Below are positions 6,755-13,915 of a stretch of DNA of 13,916 bases, one piece after another (the stretch's first letter is position 1; each line of letters opens with the position of its first letter). The notes under the pieces were generated by a model, which was not told the origin of the DNA, made no database searches, and saw only the letters and a program-made list of their open reading frames with translations. The translations under genes and the position numbers were made by a program. The DNA lies in NCBI GenBank assembly GCA_037146835.1, contig JBAWWI010000055.1, positions 1 to 13,916 on the forward strand, in the 5' to 3' direction. Source of the stretch: IMCC26256 sp037146835 (lineage in GTDB: Bacteria; Actinomycetota; Acidimicrobiia; IMCC26256).

Positions 6755-7852
6755 CTACTGAAATGCCGAGCGAAGCCTTGAGAAGAAACCATGCTCATCA
6801 ACGCTAGTTACTTCCTCGCCGCGCATCTCTGCGAAGCGACGAAGAACCTCTGACTCCTCATCACTGAGGCGCTGTGGGATTGCTACGTCTACCTGCACTA
6901 ATAGGTCTCCGCGCCCTCTCCCTTGGAGAACCGGAACTCCTCGCCCGCGCTCTCTAAAAACAGAGCCATGCTGAGTACCTGGCGGAACCTCGATCTCTAT
7001 ATCTCCATCAAGAGTGGTGATCGTGAGGTGAGTACCGAGTGCCGCACTAGTCATCGGGATCCTGCAGACTTGTATGAGGTCGTAGCCCTCTCTGCGCAGT
7101 GTTGCGTGTGACCGAACGCGAATGGTCACGTAGAGGTCACCATTAGGACCTCCGCGCGGCGCCGATGGCCCGCGACCTGTAAGGCGCAGTCGCTGACCGC
7201 TATCGATTCCCGGGGGAACCTCGACCTCTAACGTGCGCGTCCCGCGCACGACTCCAACTCCGCTGCAATGTGTACACGGACTCGGAACAATGTTTCCGAG
7301 ACCCGAGCATCGCTGACAAGGGGCTGCGGTCACAATCTGGCCAAGGATAGAGCGACGCACCTGGCGAACCTCTCCGGCTCCTCCGCAATCGGTGCAGGTA
7401 GACGGATGCGTTCCCGGCGCACAACCCGAGCCCTCGCATTGATCACAGGCGGTCATGAGCTCAATCTCAACCCGCCTGGTAATGCCGAAAGCCGCTTCAG
7501 ATAGGTCTAAATCGAGAATTGCCTCTGCATCAGGGGCACGCTGCGGCCCACCGCGACGCCCTCCGAATGAGTCGCCGCCAAAGAACGCGCCGAAAATATC
7601 CCCGAAGCCAAATGGGTCTTGCCCGCCGCCTCCGGAGTTGGATCCGCCATCGCCGAACTGATCGAAACGTCTCCGACGCTCCGGGTCTCCGACCAATTCA
7701 TATGCGTGGGTTACTTGTTTGAACTGCTCCTCTGCCGCGGAGTCTCCTGGGTTGGCATCCGGATGCAGGTTACGTGCTTGTTTGCGGTAGGCGCGTTTGA
7801 TCTCGTCCTGTGTCGCGTCGCGCGACACCCCGAGGAGTGCATAAGGGTCCAT
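6755..7852 (-). CDS. dnaJ: Chaperone protein DnaJ
   Basis: This is a full-length type I DnaJ (Hsp40), which delivers unfolded clients to DnaK and stimulates its ATPase. The J domain occupies 1-66 with H30-P31-D32, followed by a Gly/Phe-rich linker (about 68-102). The zinc region has four complete CxxCxGxG repeats (starting at C136, C153, C179 and C193). The C-terminal substrate-binding domains extend to about 340 (PPGIDSGQRLRLTGRG, VEVPPGTQHGSVFRERGRGVP). It starts with ATG 7 bp after the hrcA stop, with an AGTGAG ribosome site formed across that stop. The hrcA-dnaJ pairing without adjacent dnaK/grpE is common in actinobacteria, where a second dnaJ usually accompanies dnaK (inference for this genome). 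Confidence 0.97.
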   Translation of the reverse strand: MDPYALLGVSRDATQDEIKRAYRKQARNLHPDANPGDSAAEEQFKQVTHAYELVGDPERRRRFDQFGDGGSNSGGGGQDPFGFGDIFGAFFGGDSFGGRRGGPQRAPDAEAILDLDLSEAAFGITRRVEIELMTACDQCEGSGCAPGTHPSTCTDCGGAGEVRQVRRSILGQIVTAAPCQRCSGLGNIVPSPCTHCSGVGVVRGTRTLEVEVPPGIDSGQRLRLTGRGPSAPRGGPNGDLYVTIRVRSHATLRREGYDLIQVCRIPMTSAALGTHLTITTLDGDIEIEVPPGTQHGSVFRERGRGVPVLQGRGRGDLLVQVDVAIPQRLSDEESEVLRRFAEMRGEEVTSVDEHGFFSRLRSAFQ

Positions 7853-7859
7853 CAGATAC

Positions 7860-8876
7860 TCACTTTGAAAGAAGCGAACCGAGTTGCTGCGAGACCGTTG
7901 CTACGGCTGCGAGGGCATGTTGATAATCCATACGAGTTGGGCCGAGAACTCCGACAGTGCCCGCGACCTCACCCTCGATTCGATAAGGGGCAAGCACGAG
8001 CGAGCAATCACGCAGTTCGTCGATGCTGTGCTCGGCACCGATGCTCACAGTTACTCCAGACTCGAGAAGATCACGCACGAGCGAGACCACCACGACCTGC
8101 TGCTCTAGAAGCTCAAGGAGCGTCGCTGCGGTTCGAGTTGTAGCGAAAGCATCCTGCTCCTGCGCGATGCGGCTCGCTCCACCTACGTATAGAGGGTCAG
8201 CGTGCTCAGCCCGACGGTGTAGTGCTACATGCGCTGCGTTCACGAGAGCGTCTGTTGCAGCATCTCCAGTCGGGCTAGGTGTAAGCGCAGAATGAAGAGT
8301 TGAGTCACTAAGAAGGCTCGCTAACGCGCGTTCGGCAGCGAGAATGCTATCGATAGATAGGTCTGGGTCAACATCAAGCAACTCACGCTCTACTGCGCCG
8401 TTTGAGAGAACTGCAATAGCTAGCACCTGCCCTTGCTGAAGCGGCACTAGATCCACACGCCGAACTCGCGCACTCTCAGGCGTCGGCCCAACAACAACTG
8501 CAGCGTGCTGCGTAATGCGCGCAAGAAGCCCGCTCGTCTCATGCAGCAACTCCTCGAGAGCGTTATGCGTTCCAAGGAAAAACTCTGAGACTGCTCGTTG
8601 ATGACTGATTCCGAGACCTTCAATTGCCGAGGGGTCAGCAAAGCGGTCGACGAAGTATCTATACCCACGATCGGTCGGCACGCGCCCCGCCGATGTGTGC
8701 GGCTGGCTTACATAGCCCTCGCGCTCAAGAGCGGTCATGTCATTGCGAACTGTTGCGCTCGAGACGCTGAGCCCGCTGGCACGTGCCACAGCTTGGCTAC
8801 TCACCGGTGCGGCGGTCTGGATGTGCTCCTCAACGATCGCGCGTAATACCGCTCCCCTGCGCTCATCGACACTCAT
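7860..8876 (-). CDS. hrcA: Heat-inducible transcription repressor HrcA
   Basis: HrcA represses chaperone genes by binding CIRCE operators and needs GroE for activity. The N-terminal winged helix spans about 1-75 (SSQAVARASGLSVSSATVRNDM-type recognition region, then LEREGYVSQPHTSAGRVPTDRGYRYFVD), which is diagnostic. It is followed by the GAF-like HrcA domain, ending with VLGPTRMDYQHALAAVATVSQQL. The ATG at 8876 (338 residues) is chosen because GGGAGGTG lies 6 bp upstream. A GTG three codons earlier (8885) falls inside that ribosome site and is less likely. A CIRCE-like dyad lies about 100 bp upstream, consistent with autoregulation of hrcA-dnaJ. Confidence 0.97.
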   Translation of the reverse strand: MSVDERRGAVLRAIVEEHIQTAAPVSSQAVARASGLSVSSATVRNDMTALEREGYVSQPHTSAGRVPTDRGYRYFVDRFADPSAIEGLGISHQRAVSEFFLGTHNALEELLHETSGLLARITQHAAVVVGPTPESARVRRVDLVPLQQGQVLAIAVLSNGAVERELLDVDPDLSIDSILAAERALASLLSDSTLHSALTPSPTGDAATDALVNAAHVALHRRAEHADPLYVGGASRIAQEQDAFATTRTAATLLELLEQQVVVVSLVRDLLESGVTVSIGAEHSIDELRDCSLVLAPYRIEGEVAGTVGVLGPTRMDYQHALAAVATVSQQLGSLLSK

Positions 8877-8911
8877 CTCCAACACCTCCCGACTTATCTT
8901 TATGACTGGTC

Positions 8912-8939
8912 TACTTAGTTGACCGAATTAATTAAACAA
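8912..8939 (-). promoter_or_regulatory. Possible hrcA promoter
   Basis: TTGTTT (8939-8934) and TAAGTA (8917-8912) are 16 bp apart on the minus strand, upstream of hrcA, within an AT-rich stretch. An alternative -10, TAGACT (8993-8988) with TTAGGT (9015-9010) 16 bp upstream, lies inside the CIRCE-like dyad. Which one is used cannot be decided from sequence. Confidence 0.35.
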
Positions 8940-8977
8940 ACCAAATGCAGCGAACCCGACGAAGCGACGGGTAGCGG

Positions 8978-9004
8978 CTAGCAGTCGAGTCTACCGACTG
9001 CTAA
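8978..9004 (-). promoter_or_regulatory. CIRCE-like HrcA operator
   Basis: On the minus strand the element reads TTAGCAGTC-N9-GACTGCTAG. CIRCE is TTAGCACTC-N9-GAGTGCTAA. Spacing is exact; each arm has the same central C/G swap, so symmetry is kept, plus one change at the outer end. The perfect core is a 9-bp inverted repeat with a 7-bp centre (8979-9003). It lies between the hemW stop (3 bp away) and hrcA, and encloses a TAGACT box. It could also act as a 3' hairpin for hemW. Confidence 0.65.
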
Positions 9005-9007
9005 TGC

Positions 9008-10231
9008 TTACCTAACTGCTGCACCGGCCAGAAGCAACCTTGCGGTCACATCTGTTGCCACCAAGCGACCCTGCGGGGTCAGCACTAGATAGCGCCCAGG
9101 GCCGGATTCTCCTGCACCCTCAACCCCCGCGGACCTCGGAACCCACTTGGCGAGGCCGCCCTCAATGAGGTCATTCACCACTGAGTCCGCAGCCTCCCCT
9201 GGGGAGACTCCGGCACGCGTTCGGAGTCGAAGCGAGAATGCCTCCTCCAATCGCAGACCCGACTCAATCTCCTCGGATCCTGATATGGCATCTCTACCCG
9301 CCTCAACGCGCTCGATAAATCTCTCGGGGGTGCGCACATTCCACCACCGTCGACCACCGCTGTGACCGTGAGCAGCGCAGCCAACGGTCGCGAAATCTCC
9401 TCCGAGCCAGTAGACAAGATTGTGTCGGCACTCCTCTCCCAGTAACGACCAGTTTGAGATCTCATACCAGTTGTAACCCGCAGCTTTGAGTAAACCCTCG
9501 GCGAGAAGGTATGCATCGGCCTGGCGATCGTCATCAGGGCCCTCTTCGCCGCTCGCAACGCGTTGCCCAAATGGGGTCGCTGGCTCGACGGTTAGCGCAT
9601 ACGCGCTGATGTGCTCCGGAGCTAGTGCAATTACCCCCTCAAGAGAGGCTCGCCAATCATCTATCGACTCTCCGGGTGTTCCATAGATGAGGTCAAGATT
9701 TAAGCGCTTAATGCCGGCAGCGCGCGCGTTATTAACTGCAGCAAAAACATTCTCAGGATTATGAGTGCGGCCTAGGGCTGCGAGCACACGCGGCTCGAGC
9801 GATTGAACTCCAAACGACAATCGATTGACCCCAGCTTGGGCATACGCGTCCAAACGCTGCGCATCAGCTACATCTGGATTGCACTCGACTGTTATCTCAG
9901 CATTAGGTGTACGCGGAATCACATCGAGAATGCGCGCAAGTTGAGCGCCACTTAATAGTGAGGGTGTGCCTCCACCAAAAAAGATGCTTGTCGCATCACG
10001 AAGGCCCTCGCTTCGCTGCCGCTCAATATCTTTTACACAGGCATCTACGTAGTCATCAATGAGGTGAGAACGATCTGCCCATGTTGCGAAGTCGCAGTAA
10101 TCGCAGCGGTGGGAGCAGAACGGGATATGCACGTAGGTACCGAATGCATCGGGGGCCAGCTCTAGGGGTGCGGCATGTTCATCAATGGGCACCTGAGGCA
10201 TACCTAATTTCTTCTCAGCATCAGGCTCCAT
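9008..10231 (-). CDS. hemW: Heme chaperone HemW, radical SAM family
   Basis: HemW binds haem and transfers it to respiratory proteins; it was formerly annotated as oxygen-independent coproporphyrinogen III oxidase. From ATG 10231 it has 407 residues. The radical SAM cluster motif is C39-SHR-C43-DY-C46 within TYVHIPFCSHRCDYCDF, followed by FFGGGTPSLL (84-93), the GVQSL segment (141-145) and the HemW-specific HNLVYW (270-275). A C-terminal winged helix (about 325-395) is present. The frame stays open upstream to 10474, but that stretch overlaps the divergent acyl-CoA dehydrogenase and has no family features. Starts at 10231 and 10201 are both possible, since neither has a well-spaced ribosome site. 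The hemW-hrcA-dnaJ order is typical. Confidence 0.93.
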   Translation of the reverse strand: MEPDAEKKLGMPQVPIDEHAAPLELAPDAFGTYVHIPFCSHRCDYCDFATWADRSHLIDDYVDACVKDIERQRSEGLRDATSIFFGGGTPSLLSGAQLARILDVIPRTPNAEITVECNPDVADAQRLDAYAQAGVNRLSFGVQSLEPRVLAALGRTHNPENVFAAVNNARAAGIKRLNLDLIYGTPGESIDDWRASLEGVIALAPEHISAYALTVEPATPFGQRVASGEEGPDDDRQADAYLLAEGLLKAAGYNWYEISNWSLLGEECRHNLVYWLGGDFATVGCAAHGHSGGRRWWNVRTPERFIERVEAGRDAISGSEEIESGLRLEEAFSLRLRTRAGVSPGEAADSVVNDLIEGGLAKWVPRSAGVEGAGESGPGRYLVLTPQGRLVATDVTARLLLAGAAVR

Positions 10232-10266
10232 CTCCCCATCGTCGCACTCCACAGACGAATAGCGCG

Positions 10267-10272
10267 TAACCT
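10267..10272 (+). promoter_or_regulatory. Possible -10 box of a leaderless acyl-CoA dehydrogenase transcript
   Basis: TAACCT matches TAnnnT and ends 7 bp before the ATG at 10280, the spacing expected if transcription begins at the start codon itself. No ribosome site precedes that ATG. No clear -35 box is seen. Confidence 0.3.
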
Positions 10273-10279
10273 CGCGCAA

Positions 10280-11470
10280 ATGACTCAAGGAGCACGCACC
10301 CGAAGCGCAGATTCGTCCGAGGTGGTGGGGAGCGAGTCCCCAATTGAGGCGGCACATGACTCCATGGGTCTTGGCGAGACAGTTACAGCGCTCATGGATG
10401 AGCTCGCCCCGGAGGGCGAGTTCCCAAAGGAATGGCTGCGCAGTTTCGCGGCGAGTGGCTTTGCTGCCCCTCACTGGCCGAGACCATGGGGTCTAGAGGC
10501 CTCTGCTGCAGAGCAGATTCAGATCGACGAGGCACTGCGATCGAGAAATGCTCCAAGGCCTATGAACCCGATTGGGATTGGGTGGGCCGGCCCCACGCTC
10601 CTCGTTGCTGGCACGCCTGAGCAGCACGAGAAATGGCTTCCTGGAATCCTTGATGGATCAGAGCTCTGGTGCCAACTTTTTAGCGAGCCCGGTGCAGGGA
10701 GCGACCTTGCATCACTCCGCACAACCGCAGTGCGCGATGGGGATGAGTTTGTTGTTAATGGACAGAAGGTCTGGACGACGCTTGGGCACGTAGCCCGCTG
10801 GGGAATTCTCTTGGCGCGCACCGACCCCGAGGCAAGTAATCAGAGCGGCATTACATACTTCATTCTCGATATGCACTCACCTGGCGTTGAGGTGCGGCCG
10901 CTTGTTCAGATGACCGGCACGCACGAGTTCAACGAAGTTTTCTTCACAGATGTTCGCATCCCAGTCGCCAATGTTGTCGGCGATATAAATGATGGCTGGC
11001 GACTCGCCAAGGTAACTCTCGGCAACGAGAGGGTCTCACTATCAGGGGAGGGTGCGCTATGGGGGCGCGGCCCCACAGCTGGAGATCTAATTAACATCGT
11101 GCGCGCAAGCGGGGGAAGCAGCGATCCTCGAATGCGTCAGCGCATTGCGGCACTACACATCGAGAGCGAGGTGCTGCGCTACATACGACTTCGCAGCGTC
11201 GCTGCAGTACTGCGCGGCCTAGAGCCTGGGCCCGAGGCGAGCGTGCGTAAGGCGATCGCAGATGAGCACGGGCAGCATGTAATGGGTCTCGCCCTCGAGT
11301 TGGCGGGCACCAACGGGATGCTCTCCTGGGCAGGCCCCTGCGGAGACCCGGACCCGGTATGGCATTACGGATTCCTCTACTCCCCTGCACTCACAATCGG
11401 TGGGGGAACTAGCGAAGTACAGCGCACCATTCTGGGCGAACGAGTGCTCGGGCTTCCGCGCGAGCCGTAA
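10280..11470 (+). CDS. Acyl-CoA dehydrogenase (FadE-like)
   Basis: This is a FAD-dependent acyl-CoA dehydrogenase, which introduces the alpha-beta double bond into an acyl-CoA thioester; the substrate is unknown. The 396-residue protein has the FAD/substrate signature CQLFSEPGAGSDLASL (131-146), WTTLGHVARWGILLART (165-181) and the C-terminal IGGGTSEVQRTILGERVLGLPRE (373-395). In medium-chain enzymes the catalytic Glu precedes the GT of the last motif, but Gly is found here. E250 in LGNERVSLSG lines up with the catalytic Glu of isovaleryl-CoA dehydrogenase-type enzymes and is the likely base (inference). It is the only plus-strand gene between coxB and rpsT, diverging from hemW (48 bp) and converging with lepA (6 bp). 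The start may instead be ATG 10364, 28 codons later. Confidence 0.92.
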   Translation: MTQGARTRSADSSEVVGSESPIEAAHDSMGLGETVTALMDELAPEGEFPKEWLRSFAASGFAAPHWPRPWGLEASAAEQIQIDEALRSRNAPRPMNPIGIGWAGPTLLVAGTPEQHEKWLPGILDGSELWCQLFSEPGAGSDLASLRTTAVRDGDEFVVNGQKVWTTLGHVARWGILLARTDPEASNQSGITYFILDMHSPGVEVRPLVQMTGTHEFNEVFFTDVRIPVANVVGDINDGWRLAKVTLGNERVSLSGEGALWGRGPTAGDLINIVRASGGSSDPRMRQRIAALHIESEVLRYIRLRSVAAVLRGLEPGPEASVRKAIADEHGQHVMGLALELAGTNGMLSWAGPCGDPDPVWHYGFLYSPALTIGGGTSEVQRTILGERVLGLPREP

Positions 11471-11476
11471 CTCGTT

Positions 11477-13261
11477 TTAGTCGTCGAGGCTCAGGGCTGC
11501 GACGAACGCCTCTTGTGGCACCTCAACGCGACCGATCTGCTTCATACGCTTCTTGCCCTCTTTCTGGCGATCAAGAAGTTTGCGCTTTCGGGTGATGTCT
11601 CCCCCGTAGCACTTAGCAAGAACATCCTTGCGCTTGGCCTTCACGGTCTCACGTGCAATAACGCGCCCGCCGACAGCAGCCTGGATCGGCACATCGAAGA
11701 GTTGGCGCGGAATAAGTTCGCGCAGCTTCGAGACCATTCGCTTTCCATAGTTAAATGCTCGGTCGCGATGCACGATTGATGAGAACGCGTCTACTGCTGT
11801 TCCATTTAGGAGAATATCTACCTTCGCGAGGTGCGAGGCTCGATAGCCGCGCTGCTCGTAATCGAGGCTTGCATAACCCTTAGTGCGCGACTTGAGTTGG
11901 TCAAAGAAATCCATGACAACCTCGCCGAGCGGGAGGTCATACTCAATCTCTACACGCTCCTCAGAGAGGTACTCCATCTTCTTCAACTCGCCGCGTCTCT
12001 GCTGGCAGAGCTCCATGATGGTTCCGACGAACTCGACTGGAGTGAGGATTGTTGTTCCTACGAACGGCTCCTCAATCGTCTGCACTTCGTTGCTAGTAGG
12101 CATAGCGGAGGGGTTGTCAATGATGCGGATAGTCCCGTCGGCCATGATCGCGCGGTACTCGACATTTGGAGCGGTTGCGACTAGCGACAATCCGTACTCT
12201 CGCTCAAGGCGCTCACGCACGATCTCCATATGAAGTAGCCCAAGAAACCCGCAGCGGAAGCCGAACCCAAGTGCACCGGAGGTCTCAGGCTCGTACGTAA
12301 ACGAAGAGTCGTTGAGGCGCAGGCGCTCTAGCGACTCACGCAACTCCAAATACTCGTCGCCATCGACTGGATACAAGCCACAGAAGACCATGGGCTTGGG
12401 GTCTAGATAGCCAGGTAGTGCCTCGGCTGGGTGAATAGCAGTTGTAACAGTCTCCCCAACTCGTGCCTGACCAACGTCTTTGATCCCCGAGATGACATAG
12501 CCGACCTCACCGGGGCCGAGCATCGCAACTGGAGTCGGTACCGGAAGTTTTACACCGACCTCCTCGACATCATGTGTTGCGTTGGCCTGTACATATCGAA
12601 GTCGCGCGCCGGTGTGGAGAGAGCCGTTGAATACGCGCACGGAGGAGACAACACCGCGATAAGGGTCGTAGTAAGAATCGAAGATCAATCCTTGAAGCGG
12701 AGCATCTATGTCTCCGGTGGGCGGAGGAATGCGATCGACAACGGCATCAAGCAACTCGGGAATGCCTTGGCCTGTCTTCGCGGAGATGTGCAGCAACTCT
12801 GAGGCTGGAATGCCGAGTACGCGTTCAATCTCCTGGGCAACGCGCTCAGGCTCCGCACCCGGTAGGTCAATCTTGTTTAGCGCTGCAACAATTGTTAGAT
12901 CGTTCTCGAGTGCGAGGTAGCAGTTCGCAAGCGTCTGTGCCTCGATGCCTTGCGAAGCATCAACGAGAAGAATTACACCTTCACAAGCCGCGAGGCTTCG
13001 CGAGACCTCATAGCCAAAGTCAACGTGGCCCGGTGTGTCGATCAGATTGATGACATGGTCACGCCAGTTGAGGCGAACATTCTGAGCCTTGATTGTGATT
13101 CCACGTTCGCGCTCGATATCCATCGAGTCGAGATACTGCGCACGCATCTCGCGAGCGCTGACCGCACCCGTGATCTCGAGAAAACGGTCAGCGAGGGTGC
13201 TCTTGCCATGATCGATATGGGCAATGATGCTGAGGCAGCGCAGACGGTCAAGGGAGGTCAC
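11477..13261 (-). CDS. lepA: Elongation factor 4 (LepA)
   Basis: LepA is a ribosome-binding translational GTPase, implicated in back-translocation or 30S biogenesis. The 594-residue protein has the normal length and all G motifs: AHIDHGKST (14-22), RGIT (53-56), DTPGH (75-79), NKID (129-132) and SAK (160-162). EF-G-like domains follow, then the LepA-specific C-terminal domain (KAKRKDVLAKCYGGDITRKRKLL region), ending in VEVPQEAFVAALSLDD. The start is GTG at 13261; the frame upstream is closed by TGA at 13301-13303 and contains no ATG, GTG or TTG. The ribosome site is weak. It is divergent from rpsT, a common arrangement in actinobacteria, and ends 6 bp from the convergent acyl-CoA dehydrogenase. 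Confidence 0.98.
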   Translation of the reverse strand: MTSLDRLRCLSIIAHIDHGKSTLADRFLEITGAVSAREMRAQYLDSMDIERERGITIKAQNVRLNWRDHVINLIDTPGHVDFGYEVSRSLAACEGVILLVDASQGIEAQTLANCYLALENDLTIVAALNKIDLPGAEPERVAQEIERVLGIPASELLHISAKTGQGIPELLDAVVDRIPPPTGDIDAPLQGLIFDSYYDPYRGVVSSVRVFNGSLHTGARLRYVQANATHDVEEVGVKLPVPTPVAMLGPGEVGYVISGIKDVGQARVGETVTTAIHPAEALPGYLDPKPMVFCGLYPVDGDEYLELRESLERLRLNDSSFTYEPETSGALGFGFRCGFLGLLHMEIVRERLEREYGLSLVATAPNVEYRAIMADGTIRIIDNPSAMPTSNEVQTIEEPFVGTTILTPVEFVGTIMELCQQRRGELKKMEYLSEERVEIEYDLPLGEVVMDFFDQLKSRTKGYASLDYEQRGYRASHLAKVDILLNGTAVDAFSSIVHRDRAFNYGKRMVSKLRELIPRQLFDVPIQAAVGGRVIARETVKAKRKDVLAKCYGGDITRKRKLLDRQKEGKKRMKQIGRVEVPQEAFVAALSLDD

Positions 13262-13306
13262 CCCGGCAGTCTCGCCCGAAATGGCCCCAACCGGGGAACT
13301 TCAGAT

Positions 13307-13312
13307 TTAATA
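13307..13312 (-). promoter_or_regulatory. Possible lepA -10 box
   Basis: TATTAA on the minus strand (13312-13307) lies about 45 bp upstream of the GTG start and is the most AT-rich point of the lepA/rpsT gap. No good -35 box accompanies it, so support is slight. Confidence 0.25.
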
Positions 13313-13397
13313 GCAACTTGAGCGAAGCCTTAGAGCACGCCCATTTGGAGCGGCTCAGAAGGATTTTGCCCCGAACGGGCGCTGGCGCTCTCGGCCC

Positions 13398-13406
13398 TGC
13401 TACCCT
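13398..13406 (+). promoter_or_regulatory. Possible extended -10 promoter of rpsT
   Basis: TGCTACCCT combines an extended -10 TGn with a TAnnnT box and would start transcription near 13413, leaving a leader of about 38 nt that includes AGGAG (13431-13435). The -35 region is not recognisable. The rest of the 189-bp gap shared with lepA shows no gene. Confidence 0.35.
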
Positions 13407-13450
13407 TCACCGGCCCAGCCAAGATCAATCAGGAGAGCGAATACACGCCC

Positions 13451-13726
13451 ATGGCGAATATCGCGAGTCAAAAAAAGAGAAACCTCCAGAACGAGGTCCG
13501 TCGAGTCCGTAACAAGGGCGTCCGATCTGAGATGCGTACGCGCATTAAGAACGCACGCGCTGCACTGACCGACGAGACCGTTGACGCCACAGAGTCGCTT
13601 CGTGCGGCTCAGAAGCGCATCGACAAGGCCGGCCGCAAGGGTGTAATCCACAAGAACACCGCTGCACGCCGCAACTCTCGCCTCATGAAGGCAGCCAACA
13701 AGGCTGCAGCTGCCCCCGCTGAGTAA
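13451..13726 (+). CDS. rpsT: 30S ribosomal protein S20
   Basis: S20 is a primary 16S rRNA-binding protein of the 30S subunit. The 91-residue, highly basic sequence is full length for the family. It shows MANIASQKKRNLQNEVRRVRNK at the N terminus, then RSEMRTRIKNARAAL and the conserved DKAGRKGVIHKNTAARRNSRLMKA segment, ending in an Ala-rich tail. The ATG is preceded by AGGAG at a somewhat long 15-nt distance. It is transcribed divergently from lepA. A 7-bp direct repeat spans the stop codon, and no strong terminator hairpin follows. Confidence 0.98.
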   Translation: MANIASQKKRNLQNEVRRVRNKGVRSEMRTRIKNARAALTDETVDATESLRAAQKRIDKAGRKGVIHKNTAARRNSRLMKAANKAAAAPAE

Positions 13727-13738
13727 CTAGCAACTAGC
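13725..13738. repeat. 7-bp direct repeat across the rpsT stop
   Basis: AACTAGC occurs twice in tandem (13725-13731 and 13732-13738); the first copy begins inside the TAA stop codon and a further TAG follows. It is short and could arise by chance. Confidence 0.7.
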
Positions 13739-13781
13739 TAGGTATAGAAGGCGATACAGGGACCGATTTAGGTTCCGGGAA

Positions 13782-13851
13782 CAGTTACTTACAGGCAGTT
13801 ACTTACAGGCAGTTACTTCTCAAGAGTTTCTTCTCTACAGTTTCTTCTCTG
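13782..13851. repeat. Degenerate 14-bp tandem array
   Basis: Five consecutive 14-bp units start at 13782, 13796, 13810, 13824 and 13838. The first two are identical (CAGTTACTTACAGG). The third shares its first nine bases with them, and the fourth and fifth share AGTTTCTTCTCT. The change from one end to the other is gradual, as expected for successive slippage duplications. The fifth unit lies inside the C-terminal coding end of the edge gene, and its stop codon lies in the fourth unit. Confidence 0.9.
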
Positions 13852-13915
13852 GCGTATTGACGCGTCTTGAGTTACCTTCGCCCGCCGCCTCTAGAGCCTG
13901 CACGCGAGCCAGAAC
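13835..13915 (-). CDS. C-terminal end of an unidentified protein (cut by window edge)
   Basis: The last 26 codons of a probable minus-strand gene end at TAG 13837-13835. The peptide contains VLARVQALEAAGEGN and ends TPEKKL. The first half looks helical with actinobacterial codon use, followed by a polar tail. Family cannot be assigned from so little. holA (DNA polymerase III delta subunit) often neighbours rpsT in related genomes and is one candidate, but nothing in these residues confirms it. The last codons coincide with the first copy of the 14-bp array, so the present C terminus may have been altered by the duplication. Confidence 0.45.
   Translation of the reverse strand, partial: VLARVQALEAAGEGNSRRVNTPEKKL

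Noticed and set aside
7619..8143. 174-codon plus-strand open frame spanning the dnaJ/hrcA junction
   Set aside because: It is antisense to two conserved genes and has no ribosome site or family resemblance.
8877..8885. GTG start for hrcA at 8885
   Set aside because: This GTG lies within the GGGAGGTG ribosome site that is ideally spaced for the ATG at 8876.
8954..8972. ACCCG...CGGGT stem between hemW and hrcA as a terminator
   Set aside because: The stem is interrupted by a mismatch and the downstream T-rich stretch is broken; evidence is too weak to list.
10232..10474. Extension of hemW to an upstream ATG at 10474
   Set aside because: It would overlap the divergent acyl-CoA dehydrogenase by about 195 bp, and the extra 81 residues lack HemW features.
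13772..13782. GTTCC-G-GGAAC as terminator for rpsT
   Set aside because: The one-base centre cannot form a hairpin loop and no T-tract follows.
13782..13851. CRISPR-like array
   Set aside because: Units are 14 bp, directly adjacent and degenerate with no spacers; it is a simple tandem repeat.
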